Under the pieces are notes generated by a model. It had not been told where the DNA came from and made no database searches. It was given only the letters and a program-made list of their open reading frames with translations. Of a DNA stretch of 64,000 nt, positions 15,964-24,620 are shown piece after piece (within the stretch, counting starts at the first letter, position 1; every line of letters begins with the position of its first letter). The position numbers and the translations under genes were made by a program. This DNA comes from an uncultured Clostridia bacterium (GTDB taxonomy: Bacteria > Bacillota > Clostridia > Christensenellales > Borkfalkiaceae): assembly GCA_947088135.1 (NCBI GenBank), contig CAMUFJ010000001.1:1-64000 (forward strand). Reading direction: 5' to 3'.

Positions 15964-16838
15964 GTTTTCCCGAACAATACGAGCGTTACCGCCAAACGGC
16001 GGAGGATCTTTTGATCGAAACGGCGCAAAAACTGCCCTGCGGGACGGTATTGCTCAAAGAGAGCATTCTCTATTCCCTGCTTGCGGGAGGGAAAAGGATT
16101 CGCCCCGTACTGTTTTTTGCCGCGGCGAACGCGTTAGGCGTTGACTATATACAGGAAAAAGCCTTTGCGGTCGCCTTGGAGTGCATTCATACCTATTCGC
16201 TGATTCACGACGACTTGCCTGCCATGGATAACGACGATTTTCGTCGGGGAAAGCCCTCCAATCACAAGGTTTTTGGGGAGGGTAACGCAATTTTAGCGGG
16301 CGACGGATTGCTTTCTTACGCATTCGAATTGCTGATTTCTCAGTGCGCAAGGGGAAAGAGGCAAACGGACGCCGCAAAGACGCTTGCCGCGGCTGCCGGA
16401 ATACGCGGCATGGTGGCGGGACAATCCGCCGATTTATTCTATTCGGGAAATACGAACCGCACGTTCGGGCAAGAAGAGCTCTTTGCGCTTCAACGGGATA
16501 AAACGGCAAAAATGATTGCCGCTCCGCTCATTATGGCGGCGAATCTCGCCGGGAAATACGAAGCGGAATTTGAAAACTTCGGGCTTTTGCTCGGAAGCCT
16601 TTTCCAAATTACCGACGATATTTTGGACGTGATCGGAGAATCGAAGGCGATGGGAAAAACGCTGGGAAAGGACGTGGAGAGCGGAAAACTGACCGTCGTT
16701 TCTCTTTTGGGGTTGGAAGGCGCAACCGCGCTTGCCGACGAACGGTATCGCGCCTGCATTCGGGTGCTCGACGGCATTCAAGCGGATACGGACTTCCTGC
16801 GGGAACTCGCAAGAAGCGTCCGCGAACGGAAAAATTAA
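15957..16838 (+). CDS. ispA: Farnesyl/geranyl diphosphate synthase (polyprenyl synthetase)
   Basis: Condenses isopentenyl and dimethylallyl diphosphates to C15/C10 prenyl diphosphates. The first aspartate-rich motif DDLPAMDNDDFRRGKP and the second DDILDVIGE are intact, as is GGKRIRPVL at the substrate lip. Length 293 aa, typical. It starts inside the folD end and is followed after 10 nt by dxs, grouping two isoprenoid genes. Confidence 0.94.
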   Translation: MLSFPEQYERYRQTAEDLLIETAQKLPCGTVLLKESILYSLLAGGKRIRPVLFFAAANALGVDYIQEKAFAVALECIHTYSLIHDDLPAMDNDDFRRGKPSNHKVFGEGNAILAGDGLLSYAFELLISQCARGKRQTDAAKTLAAAAGIRGMVAGQSADLFYSGNTNRTFGQEELFALQRDKTAKMIAAPLIMAANLAGKYEAEFENFGLLLGSLFQITDDILDVIGESKAMGKTLGKDVESGKLTVVSLLGLEGATALADERYRACIRVLDGIQADTDFLRELARSVRERKN

Positions 16839-16848
16839 GGAATTCGAG

Positions 16849-18564
16849 ATGAGAAATATCACGCGCGGGGAGCTTGAAAACGCTTCCCTTTTACAATTAA
16901 AGGATATTTGTGAGGAAATACGGGAGGAAATTTTTTCCACTGTATCCGCTTGCGGGGGGCATTTATCGTCCAATTTGGGCGCAGTGGAGCTCACCGTTGC
17001 TCTTCATCGGATGTTTAACTTCCCCAAGGATAAGATTGTTTTCGACGTGGGACATCAATGCTATCCGCATAAGCTTTTATCGGGCAGGGCAGACCGTTTT
17101 CACACGCTTCGGCAAGAGGGCGGGATTTCGGGTTTCCCCAAACGCACGGAAAGCGAATACGACTGTTACGATACGGGTCACGCGGGCACGGCCATTTCCG
17201 CCGCGCTCGGCATCGCTAAGGCGCGCGATTTGAAAAAAGAGGACTTCCATGTGATCGCGCTCGTCGGCGACGGCTCTTTCAATAACGGACTTATTTACGA
17301 AGCGCTCAACAGCATTCGTATTTTAAAAAGCAATATTCTCATTATTCTCAACGACAACGGAATGTCGATTTCTTCCACTGTCGGCGGCACGCACGATATT
17401 TTGGAGGAGATGAAGGGCGGACACGCGTCTTCGGAGGATATTCGGCTCTTCGAACGCTACGGGCTCTCCTACATGGGCGTTTATAACGGAAACGACATGA
17501 ACGAAACGCTCTCCGCGCTCAAAGAAGCAAAAGAGAGGCTTCAAGAGGGTAGCGTACTCCTGCACGTCGTCACCAAAAAAGGGCAGGGCTATCCTTTTTG
17601 CGAGGCGGCACCCGAGGAAACGCACGGCGTCAGCCCGCAGGGAAAGCAAAAGTCAAAGGAATATTCGGAGGCGTTGGGCGAAGAATTAACCGCGCTTGCC
17701 GAAACAAAAGACAATATCGTTGCCATTACTGCCGCAATGACCGATGCGCTTGGACTGAGAGGTTTTTACAACAAATTTCCGGAACGTTCCTTTGACGTGG
17801 GCATTTGCGAAGAACACGCTTCCGTACTTTGTGCGGCGCTAGCGGCAGGGGGGATGAAGCCGTACTATGCCGTTTATTCCACTTTCTTGCAACGCTCCTT
17901 CGACGAGCTCATTCACGATATTTGCGGGCAAAATCTGCCCGTTACGATATGCGTCGATCGCGCGGGGATCTCGGGAGCGGACGGGGAAACACACCAAGGG
18001 GTATTCGATCTTTCTTTTCTTTCGCTGATCCCTAATCTGACAATCGGTGTCCCGAAAGACATCGGCGAATTCCGCGCAATGCTGCGCCTGAGCGCCGACT
18101 ATCCCAAACCTTTTGTCATTCGCTACCCGAGATGCGGGGTGGATGGAAAGATCCCAAAGATCGAAGTTGGAAAATTTGATATTTTGCATAGTACTATGTC
18201 AGACATAATTGTACTTGCGACGGGTGAACGCTGCATTTCTCTTGCGAAAAAAGTACGAGAAAGAGCAGTCAATGAACACATGGACTTTACGCTTGTAAAT
18301 GCCCGCTTTGTAAAGCCGCTCGACGAAGAACTGCTGAAAGCCCGTACGGAGCACCATATTATTACGCTCGAAGATAACGTGTTAAAAGGCGGCTTCGGAG
18401 AAGCGGTCGGGAATTTTTACCGTAACAGCGGAAAAAAGGTACATAACTTCGGCTACCGCGACTGTTTTATCCCGCACGGCGATGCGGAGGAGCTTTCTCA
18501 GGAATACGGACTCAATGAAGAAGAAATTTTCCGCTGTATCAAGGACGTCTATGCGCGCGGATAA
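16849..18564 (+). CDS. dxs: 1-Deoxy-D-xylulose-5-phosphate synthase
   Basis: Thiamine-diphosphate enzyme starting the MEP isoprenoid pathway from pyruvate and glyceraldehyde-3-phosphate. It shows DVGHQCYPHKLLSGR, the ThDP/Mg motif GDGSFNNGLIYEALN, the catalytic Glu in GICEEHAS and DRAGISGADGETHQG. The ATG at 16849 follows AAGGAATTCGAG; earlier in-frame starts lie inside ispA. Length 571 aa, shorter than the usual ~620-630. At 18190-18210 it carries the dispersed repeat, read as STMSDII, at the junction to the C-terminal domain where family members usually have a slightly shorter loop. Confidence 0.95.
   Translation: MRNITRGELENASLLQLKDICEEIREEIFSTVSACGGHLSSNLGAVELTVALHRMFNFPKDKIVFDVGHQCYPHKLLSGRADRFHTLRQEGGISGFPKRTESEYDCYDTGHAGTAISAALGIAKARDLKKEDFHVIALVGDGSFNNGLIYEALNSIRILKSNILIILNDNGMSISSTVGGTHDILEEMKGGHASSEDIRLFERYGLSYMGVYNGNDMNETLSALKEAKERLQEGSVLLHVVTKKGQGYPFCEAAPEETHGVSPQGKQKSKEYSEALGEELTALAETKDNIVAITAAMTDALGLRGFYNKFPERSFDVGICEEHASVLCAALAAGGMKPYYAVYSTFLQRSFDELIHDICGQNLPVTICVDRAGISGADGETHQGVFDLSFLSLIPNLTIGVPKDIGEFRAMLRLSADYPKPFVIRYPRCGVDGKIPKIEVGKFDILHSTMSDIIVLATGERCISLAKKVRERAVNEHMDFTLVNARFVKPLDEELLKARTEHHIITLEDNVLKGGFGEAVGNFYRNSGKKVHNFGYRDCFIPHGDAEELSQEYGLNEEEIFRCIKDVYARG
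18181..18210 (+). repeat. Dispersed repeat, copy B (inside dxs)
   Basis: Shares 29 nt (18181-18209) with copy C and 21 nt (18190-18210) with copy A. Read in the same frame as copy A, again giving STMSDII. Confidence 0.8.
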
Positions 18565-19309
18565 GTTTTTTGCGGACAAATTCGGATCTCGCACCAAAGC
18601 CAAGGAGGCGCTCGCACGCGGACTCGTACTGCGCGACGGGAAGCCCCTTGCTCCCACGGATGAAGTAACGGCGGAGTACTCGTTTGTCTTTCTCGAAGAT
18701 AGCGGCTTCGTTTCCAACGGCGGTTATAAATTAGAACGCGGGCTCGACGCCTTTGGAGAATGCGTTTCGGGACGGGTTTTTGCCGATCTCGGCGCGAGTA
18801 CGGGAGGATTTACCGATTGTCTTCTTCGCCGCGGCGCAATAAAAGTATATTGCGTAGACGTGGGCGAGAGTCAGCTTCATGCGAAAATTGCTTCCGATCC
18901 GCGTGTGGTCGTTATGGATCGAACGAACGCCCGCTATTTAAAGCGCAACGATTTCCCCGAACCGCTCGACGGCGTTGTTGCCGATTTGAGTTTTATTTCC
19001 CTTCGCCTCATATTGCCCGCCGTCGCGGATATTTTATCGGACGGCGGCAACGCCTATGTGCTTTTTAAGCCGCAATTTGAATGCGACGGAGTAGGACTCG
19101 GCAAGAGCGGGATTCTTCCCGAGCGTTACCATTTGCCGCTTTTGGATAACTTTTATGCATTTTGTTCGGGGTTAGGTCTCGCGCCCATTCGTGCCGTAAA
19201 CGCGCCGCTACGAGAAAAAAAGAATGTGGAATATATCATTTTTTTGAAAAAAAGTGCGGATTCCACGCCAAAATGGGAATTTTTGCAACAAATTTCTGAA
19301 ATTTTTTAG
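18551..19309 (+). CDS. tlyA: TlyA family rRNA (cytidine-2'-O)-methyltransferase / S4-domain protein
   Basis: N-terminal S4 RNA-binding domain (MRADKFFADKFGSRTKAKEA) followed by an FtsJ-like methyltransferase domain with the SAM motif FADLGASTGGFTDCLL and VVADLSFISLRL. B. subtilis YqxC is the counterpart, in the same position after dxs. The ATG at 18551 overlaps the dxs end by 14 nt and follows AAGGACG. Length 252 aa. Confidence 0.9.
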   Translation: MRADKFFADKFGSRTKAKEALARGLVLRDGKPLAPTDEVTAEYSFVFLEDSGFVSNGGYKLERGLDAFGECVSGRVFADLGASTGGFTDCLLRRGAIKVYCVDVGESQLHAKIASDPRVVVMDRTNARYLKRNDFPEPLDGVVADLSFISLRLILPAVADILSDGGNAYVLFKPQFECDGVGLGKSGILPERYHLPLLDNFYAFCSGLGLAPIRAVNAPLREKKNVEYIIFLKKSADSTPKWEFLQQISEIF

Positions 19310-19337
19310 GGAAATTAAAAAAAATCACAAAAAATAC

Positions 19338-19366
19338 TTGCATTTTCACAAATCACCGAATATAAT
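19338..19366 (+). promoter_or_regulatory. Sigma-A promoter of nadK, start codon at or next to the TSS
   Basis: TTGCAT at 19338-19343 and TATAAT at 19361-19366, 17-bp spacer. The ATG at 19375 is only 8 nt past the -10 and there is no Shine-Dalgarno in between. Confidence 0.75.
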
Positions 19367-19374
19367 ATTAGACG

Positions 19375-20166
19375 ATGAAAATTGGTATATATTATAATCC
19401 AATGCAAACAAGCAAAGAAGTAGCGGCGGCGTTTGCCGCGCGCATTTCCGTGTTGGGAGGAGAATCCTCCGTGTTTGCGGAAGCGGGACAAGCGGTAGGT
19501 TGCGACCGTATCGTCGTGCTCGGCGGCGACGGAACGATCTTACGCACCGCGCGTTTTGCTTCGGAATGGAATATACCGCTCATGGGCGTGAATTTCGGCA
19601 GACTGGGCTTTTTGGCGGAGTTCGACCGTAACGAAATGGAAAATGCCGCAATGCTTGCCGTCGATGAAAACTGTCCCTTAATGGAACGTTCGATGCTCGA
19701 AGTCAGCTTGAACGGAAACCGTTCATACTGCTTGAACGAGCTGTCCATTTTGCGCGAAACGCGGGCGGGCGCATGCGGACGAACCACAAGGATTTCCGTC
19801 ACGATCGACGGAAGCCGTGCAGGTGATTTTAACGCCGACGGGCTCATCATCTCCACGCCGACGGGCTCGACCGCTTACTCGCTTTCCGCAGGCGGCAGTA
19901 TCATGACGCCCGACTGTAACACTTTTCAACTTACGCCGGTTTGCGCGTTTTCACTGAAAAGCCGACCGATTGCGTATCCCGACCGTTGCGAGCTAAGAAT
20001 AATTTTGCCGGAGGAGAGAAAGCTCGTGCTCAATGGCGACGGTATCTTTTTGGGGGAGTTGATGCAATGCGACGAGCTTATCGTTCGTAAGTCTTCCCGC
20101 AAAGCCACCTTTTTGACGCGGAATAAAAACGAATACTTCCGCAGGCTTACGCAAAAAATTAATTGA
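19375..20166 (+). CDS. nadK: NAD kinase
   Basis: Phosphorylates NAD to NADP. The family motifs GGDGTILRTAR (about residues 50-60), the NE-containing LNELSILRE and TPTGSTAYSLSAGG are all present. Length 263 aa. It stands between tlyA and argR, where B. subtilis has ahrC directly after yqxC, and has its own promoter with almost no leader. Confidence 0.95.
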   Translation: MKIGIYYNPMQTSKEVAAAFAARISVLGGESSVFAEAGQAVGCDRIVVLGGDGTILRTARFASEWNIPLMGVNFGRLGFLAEFDRNEMENAAMLAVDENCPLMERSMLEVSLNGNRSYCLNELSILRETRAGACGRTTRISVTIDGSRAGDFNADGLIISTPTGSTAYSLSAGGSIMTPDCNTFQLTPVCAFSLKSRPIAYPDRCELRIILPEERKLVLNGDGIFLGELMQCDELIVRKSSRKATFLTRNKNEYFRRLTQKIN

Positions 20167-20210
20167 AGGCTGATTGATTAACGCAAGAAAATATTTCAAA
20201 AGGGGAAACT

Positions 20211-20666
20211 ATGTTAAGAAACGCAAGACACAGCAAAATCATGGAAATCATTGAGGAGAAAGAAATCGAAACGCAGGAAGAGCTGTGCGACGAACTTGCT
20301 GCCCACAACTATTCCGTGACGCAGGCAACCGTTTCTCGCGACATCAAAGAACTGCACCTCTTCAAAGTAAAAGGAGTACAAAAGCGCTTCCGTTACGCTT
20401 CCATCAGCGAAAACGAAAGCGGACTTACAGACAAAATGCGCGTACTTTTCCAAGCGTGCGTCCTCAGCATCCGTCCCGTCGGCAACCTTATTGTCATCAA
20501 AACGCTCAACGGTAACGGCACGAACGCAGGCGCGGTGATCGACAAGCTCGATTATCGGGAAGTCGTCGGAACAATTGCGGGCGACGATACGTTGCTTCTC
20601 ATTTGCGAGAACGGCGACGACGTGCAAATCGTTTGCAATCGTCTGAATGCAATCACAAAAGGATAG
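20211..20666 (+). CDS. argR: Arginine repressor ArgR/AhrC
   Basis: Hexameric arginine-responsive regulator of arginine metabolism. The N-terminal winged helix contains IETQEELCDEL and VTQATVSRDIKEL; the C-terminal arginine-binding domain contains GTNAGAVIDKLDYREVVGTIAGDDTLLL. Length 151 aa, normal. Shine-Dalgarno AAAGGGGAAA. It is 2 nt upstream of recN, the conserved ahrC-recN pair. Confidence 0.94.
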   Translation: MLRNARHSKIMEIIEEKEIETQEELCDELAAHNYSVTQATVSRDIKELHLFKVKGVQKRFRYASISENESGLTDKMRVLFQACVLSIRPVGNLIVIKTLNGNGTNAGAVIDKLDYREVVGTIAGDDTLLLICENGDDVQIVCNRLNAITKG

Positions 20667-20668
20667 GA

Positions 20669-22360
20669 ATGCTTCAAAAACTCACCATTCGGAACGTCGC
20701 GCTTATCGAGCGGGCGGAACTCGACTTTTGTCGGGGTTTCAACGTACTCTCGGGAGAAACGGGTGCAGGAAAATCCGTTATTCTCGACTGTATCGATTTC
20801 GTCCTCGGCGCCAAAGCGGAAAAAACCATGATCCGCACAGGCGCGGAGGATTGTTTTGTGCGTGCCGAATTTACAATGACCGATTCCGTTGCGGAAGCGC
20901 TCGGCGAATTGGATCTCGAAGCGGAGGACATGCTCATTCTCACGCGAAAGCTCTCTCTTTCCGGAAAGGGTACGTTAAAAATCAACGGGAATACCGTTAC
21001 GGCGACTATGCTCAAACGGATCACTTCCCGCCTTGTAGACGTACACGGACAGAGTGAGCATTTCTTTTTGTTAAAAGAGAGCAACCAACTCCGATTGTTG
21101 GATAAAATTGCGGGTGAACCGCTCCTTCCCATAAAAGAAGAACTAAAAGAGCTCCTTTTCGAGCGGAAGGAAACCCTTGCCGAATTGCAGAAAATAGGCA
21201 CGGACGAAAGCGAGCGCAACCGCAGATTGGATATTTTGCGCTTTCAAATCGATGAAATCAAGCGCGCGGAACTCAAAGAGGGTGAAGAAGAGGAATTGAC
21301 CGCATTTCGCACCCGTTATGCAAACCTCGAAAAGTTACTCAGCGGGCTTTCTTCCGCAAGAGAATTTTTGCTCGCCGACGGCGGGGGAATTGACGCCATG
21401 AACGGCGCAAGACGTTCTGTCGCTTCCCTTTATAAATATGGAGCGGAGTACGGCAAGCTCGCCGAGCGTTTGGAAACTGCGGTTGCGGAAGCCGAGGATA
21501 TCGCTTCTTCCGTAGAAACGCTTATCGGCGAAACGGACGTAGACGAACGGGAAGCGGAGCGCGTGGAAGCGCGTTACGACGAGATTCGAGCGCTTAAAAA
21601 GAAGTACGGCGGAAACATAAAAGAGATCCTTCGATTTTTGGAAAGCGCAGAAAGCGAACGCGAACTGCTCGAAGACAGCGACGAGCGCTTCCAAACGCTT
21701 CAAACGCGTCTTAATCATTTGGAAAACAAAATATATAGCGTTTGCGTACGCTTGACGGACGCGCGCAAAACGGCCGCGGAAAGCTTTACCCGCCGCGTGG
21801 AGGAGGAGCTGAAAACGCTCAACATTGCTTCCGCGCGTTTTCAAACGGAATTCGGGGAATATGCGCGCGAGGACGCGTCCAAGGCAACCTCGGACGGATT
21901 GGGCGGAGTAAAATTTCTCTTTTCCGCGAATGCAGGCGAGCCCTTAAAGGAGCTCGGAAAAATCATCAGCGGCGGAGAAATGAGCCGTTTTATGCTTGCA
22001 ATAAAGGCACAGCTCACCGATACCGATGCAATCGGAACTTACATATTCGACGAAATAGACGCAGGGATCGGCGGAAAAACGGCAAACGTCGTTGCGGAAA
22101 AGCTCTGCAAGATTTCCCGACGGGCGCAAGTCATTTCGGTTTCGCACTTGGCGCGCATCGCAGCTTATGCTGATCGGGAATTCTTCATCGAAAAACACGA
22201 AGAAGACGGAAAGACCTACACCGAAATCAAATTGCTCGATGAGGAAGGGCGACTGCGGGAAATTTCACGGCTTATCGGAAGCGAAACGGGGGAATCTGCC
22301 CGAAAATATGCTTCGGAACTGCTTCAAGAGGCAGAAAAATACAAAAGCTCCCTAAAATAG
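20669..22360 (+). CDS. recN: DNA repair protein RecN
   Basis: SMC-like ATPase of double-strand-break repair. Walker A GETGAGKSVILDC is at about residues 30-42, the middle is coiled coil (rich in ERNRRLDILRF-type heptads), and the C-terminal half has the ABC signature ISGGEMSRFMLAIK and Walker B YIFDEIDAGIGG. The ATG at 20669 follows AAAGGATAGGA. Length 563 aa. The stop codon lies inside the terminator stem. Confidence 0.95.
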   Translation: MLQKLTIRNVALIERAELDFCRGFNVLSGETGAGKSVILDCIDFVLGAKAEKTMIRTGAEDCFVRAEFTMTDSVAEALGELDLEAEDMLILTRKLSLSGKGTLKINGNTVTATMLKRITSRLVDVHGQSEHFFLLKESNQLRLLDKIAGEPLLPIKEELKELLFERKETLAELQKIGTDESERNRRLDILRFQIDEIKRAELKEGEEEELTAFRTRYANLEKLLSGLSSAREFLLADGGGIDAMNGARRSVASLYKYGAEYGKLAERLETAVAEAEDIASSVETLIGETDVDEREAERVEARYDEIRALKKKYGGNIKEILRFLESAESERELLEDSDERFQTLQTRLNHLENKIYSVCVRLTDARKTAAESFTRRVEEELKTLNIASARFQTEFGEYAREDASKATSDGLGGVKFLFSANAGEPLKELGKIISGGEMSRFMLAIKAQLTDTDAIGTYIFDEIDAGIGGKTANVVAEKLCKISRRAQVISVSHLARIAAYADREFFIEKHEEDGKTYTEIKLLDEEGRLREISRLIGSETGESARKYASELLQEAEKYKSSLK

Positions 22361-22370
22361 GGAGTTTTTT
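22348..22370 (+). terminator. Intrinsic terminator overlapping recN stop codon
   Basis: Stem CTCCCTA / TAGGGAG, 3-nt loop, then six T. The recN stop TAG is the start of the 3' arm. Confidence 0.85.
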
Positions 22371-22393
22371 ATCGCTATTTTGAGGAAATTGCA

Positions 22394-22867
22394 ATGATCA
22401 TACGGAAATTAACTTCGGCGGATTTTGACGCGGTAAACGAAATTTATATGCAACTACACGAAATACACGTCGAAAATCGCCCCGACGTATATCGCAAGAT
22501 CGCAAAACCGACCACTAATAAAGCGTGGGGATTCGAAGCTTCGCTCGACGACGATAATATCATTATGCTCGGCGCGGAGATCGATAGCAAAGTAGTTGGT
22601 TTTTCCCGTGTAATTCTTAGAAATCTAATGAACAGCGTGCTTACCCCGCGCATATTTGCCCAAGTCGACGAGATAGCGGTAGATATAAAATATCGCCGAA
22701 AAGGAATCGGAAAAGCACTTTATCAAGAGAGCGTTAGTCGTGCAAAAGCGCACGGCGCAACCTCCGTGGAGTTGAAAGTATGGAGCTTTAATCGGGAAGC
22801 GATTGCCTTTTATCAATCGCTCGGCATGAAAATACAAAACTTTACGATGGAACAAACGATAAATTAA
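22394..22867 (+). CDS. GNAT family N-acetyltransferase
   Basis: Acetyl-CoA-dependent N-acetyltransferase of unknown substrate, RimI-like. Motif A DEIAVDIKYRRKGIGKAL with the RxxGIG pyrophosphate loop is at about residues 95-112, and the C-terminal NREAIAFYQSLGM is the typical motif B. Length 157 aa. Shine-Dalgarno GAGGAAA. Single gene between the recN terminator and spoIVB. Confidence 0.9.
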   Translation: MIIRKLTSADFDAVNEIYMQLHEIHVENRPDVYRKIAKPTTNKAWGFEASLDDDNIIMLGAEIDSKVVGFSRVILRNLMNSVLTPRIFAQVDEIAVDIKYRRKGIGKALYQESVSRAKAHGATSVELKVWSFNREAIAFYQSLGMKIQNFTMEQTIN

Positions 22868-22949
22868 CAAAGTAATTTTTTGGATTTGATAAAAAACGAA
22901 TAGAAACGCAAGCTTTACGCAAATTAACCAACGTGACACGGAGGTTACA

Positions 22950-23960
22950 ATGCGTAAGCTGAAAATTTATATTGCCGCCGCTTTTTTATTCTTGTTTGTG
23001 GGGATCGGCTCTCCCTCGCCCGCAATGCAAGCGCGCGCGGATACGGCTGAATACTATATCGGAGGAATGACGGCAGGCTTCACCTTGTCTGCCGGCGGTA
23101 CGGAAATCATCGGGTTTAACGAAGTCGTCACGGAAGAAGGAGTTTTCCGTCCTGCCGCCGACGTCGGCTTGCAGATCGGAGATTGCATTTGCGCCGTAGA
23201 CAAGATCCGCATCAAAAGCATCGCCGATTTAAATGCCGCAATGGAGCGAAGCGGAGGAAAGGAGGTCACTCTTACCGTAAAGCGAGCGGGAGAAACGGCA
23301 GAGGTTCGGATCACCCCCGTAAAGGACAAGAAAAACGGGAAATATAAAATCGGGATCCTCGTTCGGGACACTCTTGCCGGAATCGGCACCGTGACCTATA
23401 TCAACAAAAATACGCGCAGATTCGGCGCGCTCGGGCACGCCGTTTGCGACGAAAACCATAATTCGTTGGAAATTTCGGGAGCAAAAGTATTTTCTTGCAG
23501 TATCGTTGGAGTAAACAAGGGATCTCGCGGCAAGGCGGGAGAGCTGAGGGGAATGTTTTTATCCGAACAGCTCGCCAAAGCGGACAAAGTGAGCTCGACG
23601 GGACTGTACGGCACTTTTGAAAAGAGTTATGATTTCTCGCATTTGGAAACGGTGCAGATCGCACCCATTTCCGAAGCGACGATCGGAAAAGCTATTATTT
23701 ACTCTACGATAGACGGCATTTGCCCGCAGAAGTACGAGATATCCATTGCAAAAGTAGACGCGAAAAACCGCGAAAATAAAAATTTCGTCATTAAAGTGAC
23801 GGACGAACGCTTGATTGACGAAACGGGCGGAATCGTGCAGGGTATGAGCGGAAGCCCGATTATCCAAAACGGAAAGTTGATCGGCGCAGTGACCCACGTG
23901 TTCTTAAACGATCCGACGAGGGGCTACGGGATCGGCATCGAAAATATGCTTTGCGAATAA
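22950..23960 (+). CDS. spoIVB: SpoIVB peptidase (stage IV sporulation protein B)
   Basis: Forespore-secreted serine peptidase (family S55) that signals to the mother cell and triggers pro-sigma-K processing in B. subtilis. N-terminal signal/anchor (about 5-20), a PDZ domain (VGLQIGDCICAVDKIRIKS) and the S55 domain with His in ALGHAV and the catalytic Ser in QGMSGSPII. Length 336 aa versus ~425 in B. subtilis. Shine-Dalgarno CGGAGG. It follows recN at a short distance as in B. subtilis, but spo0A is not next. Confidence 0.94.
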   Translation: MRKLKIYIAAAFLFLFVGIGSPSPAMQARADTAEYYIGGMTAGFTLSAGGTEIIGFNEVVTEEGVFRPAADVGLQIGDCICAVDKIRIKSIADLNAAMERSGGKEVTLTVKRAGETAEVRITPVKDKKNGKYKIGILVRDTLAGIGTVTYINKNTRRFGALGHAVCDENHNSLEISGAKVFSCSIVGVNKGSRGKAGELRGMFLSEQLAKADKVSSTGLYGTFEKSYDFSHLETVQIAPISEATIGKAIIYSTIDGICPQKYEISIAKVDAKNRENKNFVIKVTDERLIDETGGIVQGMSGSPIIQNGKLIGAVTHVFLNDPTRGYGIGIENMLCE

Positions 23961-23965
23961 TCGTT

Positions 23966-23993
23966 CATAATTAGAAAGAGAAAGTCATATCAT
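23966..23993 (+). promoter_or_regulatory. Putative sigma-E promoter of spoIIM
   Basis: CATAATT at 23966-23972 and CATATCAT at 23986-23993, 13 bp apart, resemble sigma-E elements. The -10 ends 5 nt before the ATG at 23999. An overlapping imperfect hairpin followed by eight T (23974-24012) may also act as the spoIVB terminator. Confidence 0.4.
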
Positions 23994-23998
23994 GGTAT

Positions 23999-24592
23999 AT
24001 GGGCTTTCTTTTTTTTATAAAAGAGGGGTTGGGACGGGCGTTTGAGCGCAAAAAAACGCTGATTTTGCTTGCAATTCTCCTTTGTGCGGGAATAGTTTGC
24101 GGAATGCTCTTCATTAAAACGCCCGCAATCTACGGCTATCACCTCAATTTATGCGACAGATACGTAGACCGCGTTTGCTATTCCGATAGAAACGTGTTTC
24201 TCATTCTGCTCGAACGCTTTGCGGGCGGAATGCTCCCCGTGTGCTTCGTGCTCGTTTCCGGATTTCACCCGATTTGCCTGGTGTTTCCGCCGATTTTGAT
24301 TTTCTACCGCGCCTATACCTTCGGGGGAAGTTTGGTCATCTTCTTTTCCGTTTACCGCATGTCGGGAGCGCTCATCGTATTCGCGCTCTATCTACCCGTT
24401 CATTTATTGCTCGACGCCGTCATTATAATTGCCGCGTCCTTCTCCTTTGCGCGCGCGCCGCGTTTTTGCAAGGCGGAACTGCACGCAATGCTCTACGACT
24501 TTCTCTTTCTACTCGTTCTCGTCGCCGCAATATGCCTGTTGGAAGCAGTTTTGCTGATCGTACTGTTTCATCCCATAGGAAATTTGTTATAA
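23999..24592 (+). CDS. spoIIM: Stage II sporulation protein M-like membrane protein
   Basis: Multi-pass membrane protein, probably SpoIIM, a scaffold of the DMP (SpoIID-SpoIIM-SpoIIP) peptidoglycan-degrading complex that drives engulfment. Length 197 aa (B. subtilis ~212) with about five hydrophobic helices; the N-terminal KEGLGRAFERKKTLI and the later FERFAG-like segment LLERFAGGMLP fit the family. The ATG at 23999 has no Shine-Dalgarno, and the first codons include a T-rich stretch of a terminator-like hairpin. The identification rests on topology, length and sporulation neighbours. Confidence 0.7.
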   Translation: MGFLFFIKEGLGRAFERKKTLILLAILLCAGIVCGMLFIKTPAIYGYHLNLCDRYVDRVCYSDRNVFLILLERFAGGMLPVCFVLVSGFHPICLVFPPILIFYRAYTFGGSLVIFFSVYRMSGALIVFALYLPVHLLLDAVIIIAASFSFARAPRFCKAELHAMLYDFLFLLVLVAAICLLEAVLLIVLFHPIGNLL

Positions 24593-24615
24593 AAATTCCG
24601 CAACTGCACATGCTA
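24586..24615 (+). promoter_or_regulatory. Putative sigma-G/F promoter of dacF-like gene
   Basis: GTTATA at 24586-24591 and CATGCTA at 24609-24615 (17 bp apart) resemble forespore promoters (-10 CATACTA for sigma-G). The -10 ends 5 nt before the ATG at 24621. The DUF2953 gene at 29533 has the same arrangement, with CGGA between the -10 and the start. Confidence 0.4.
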
Positions 24616-24620
24616 CGGAC

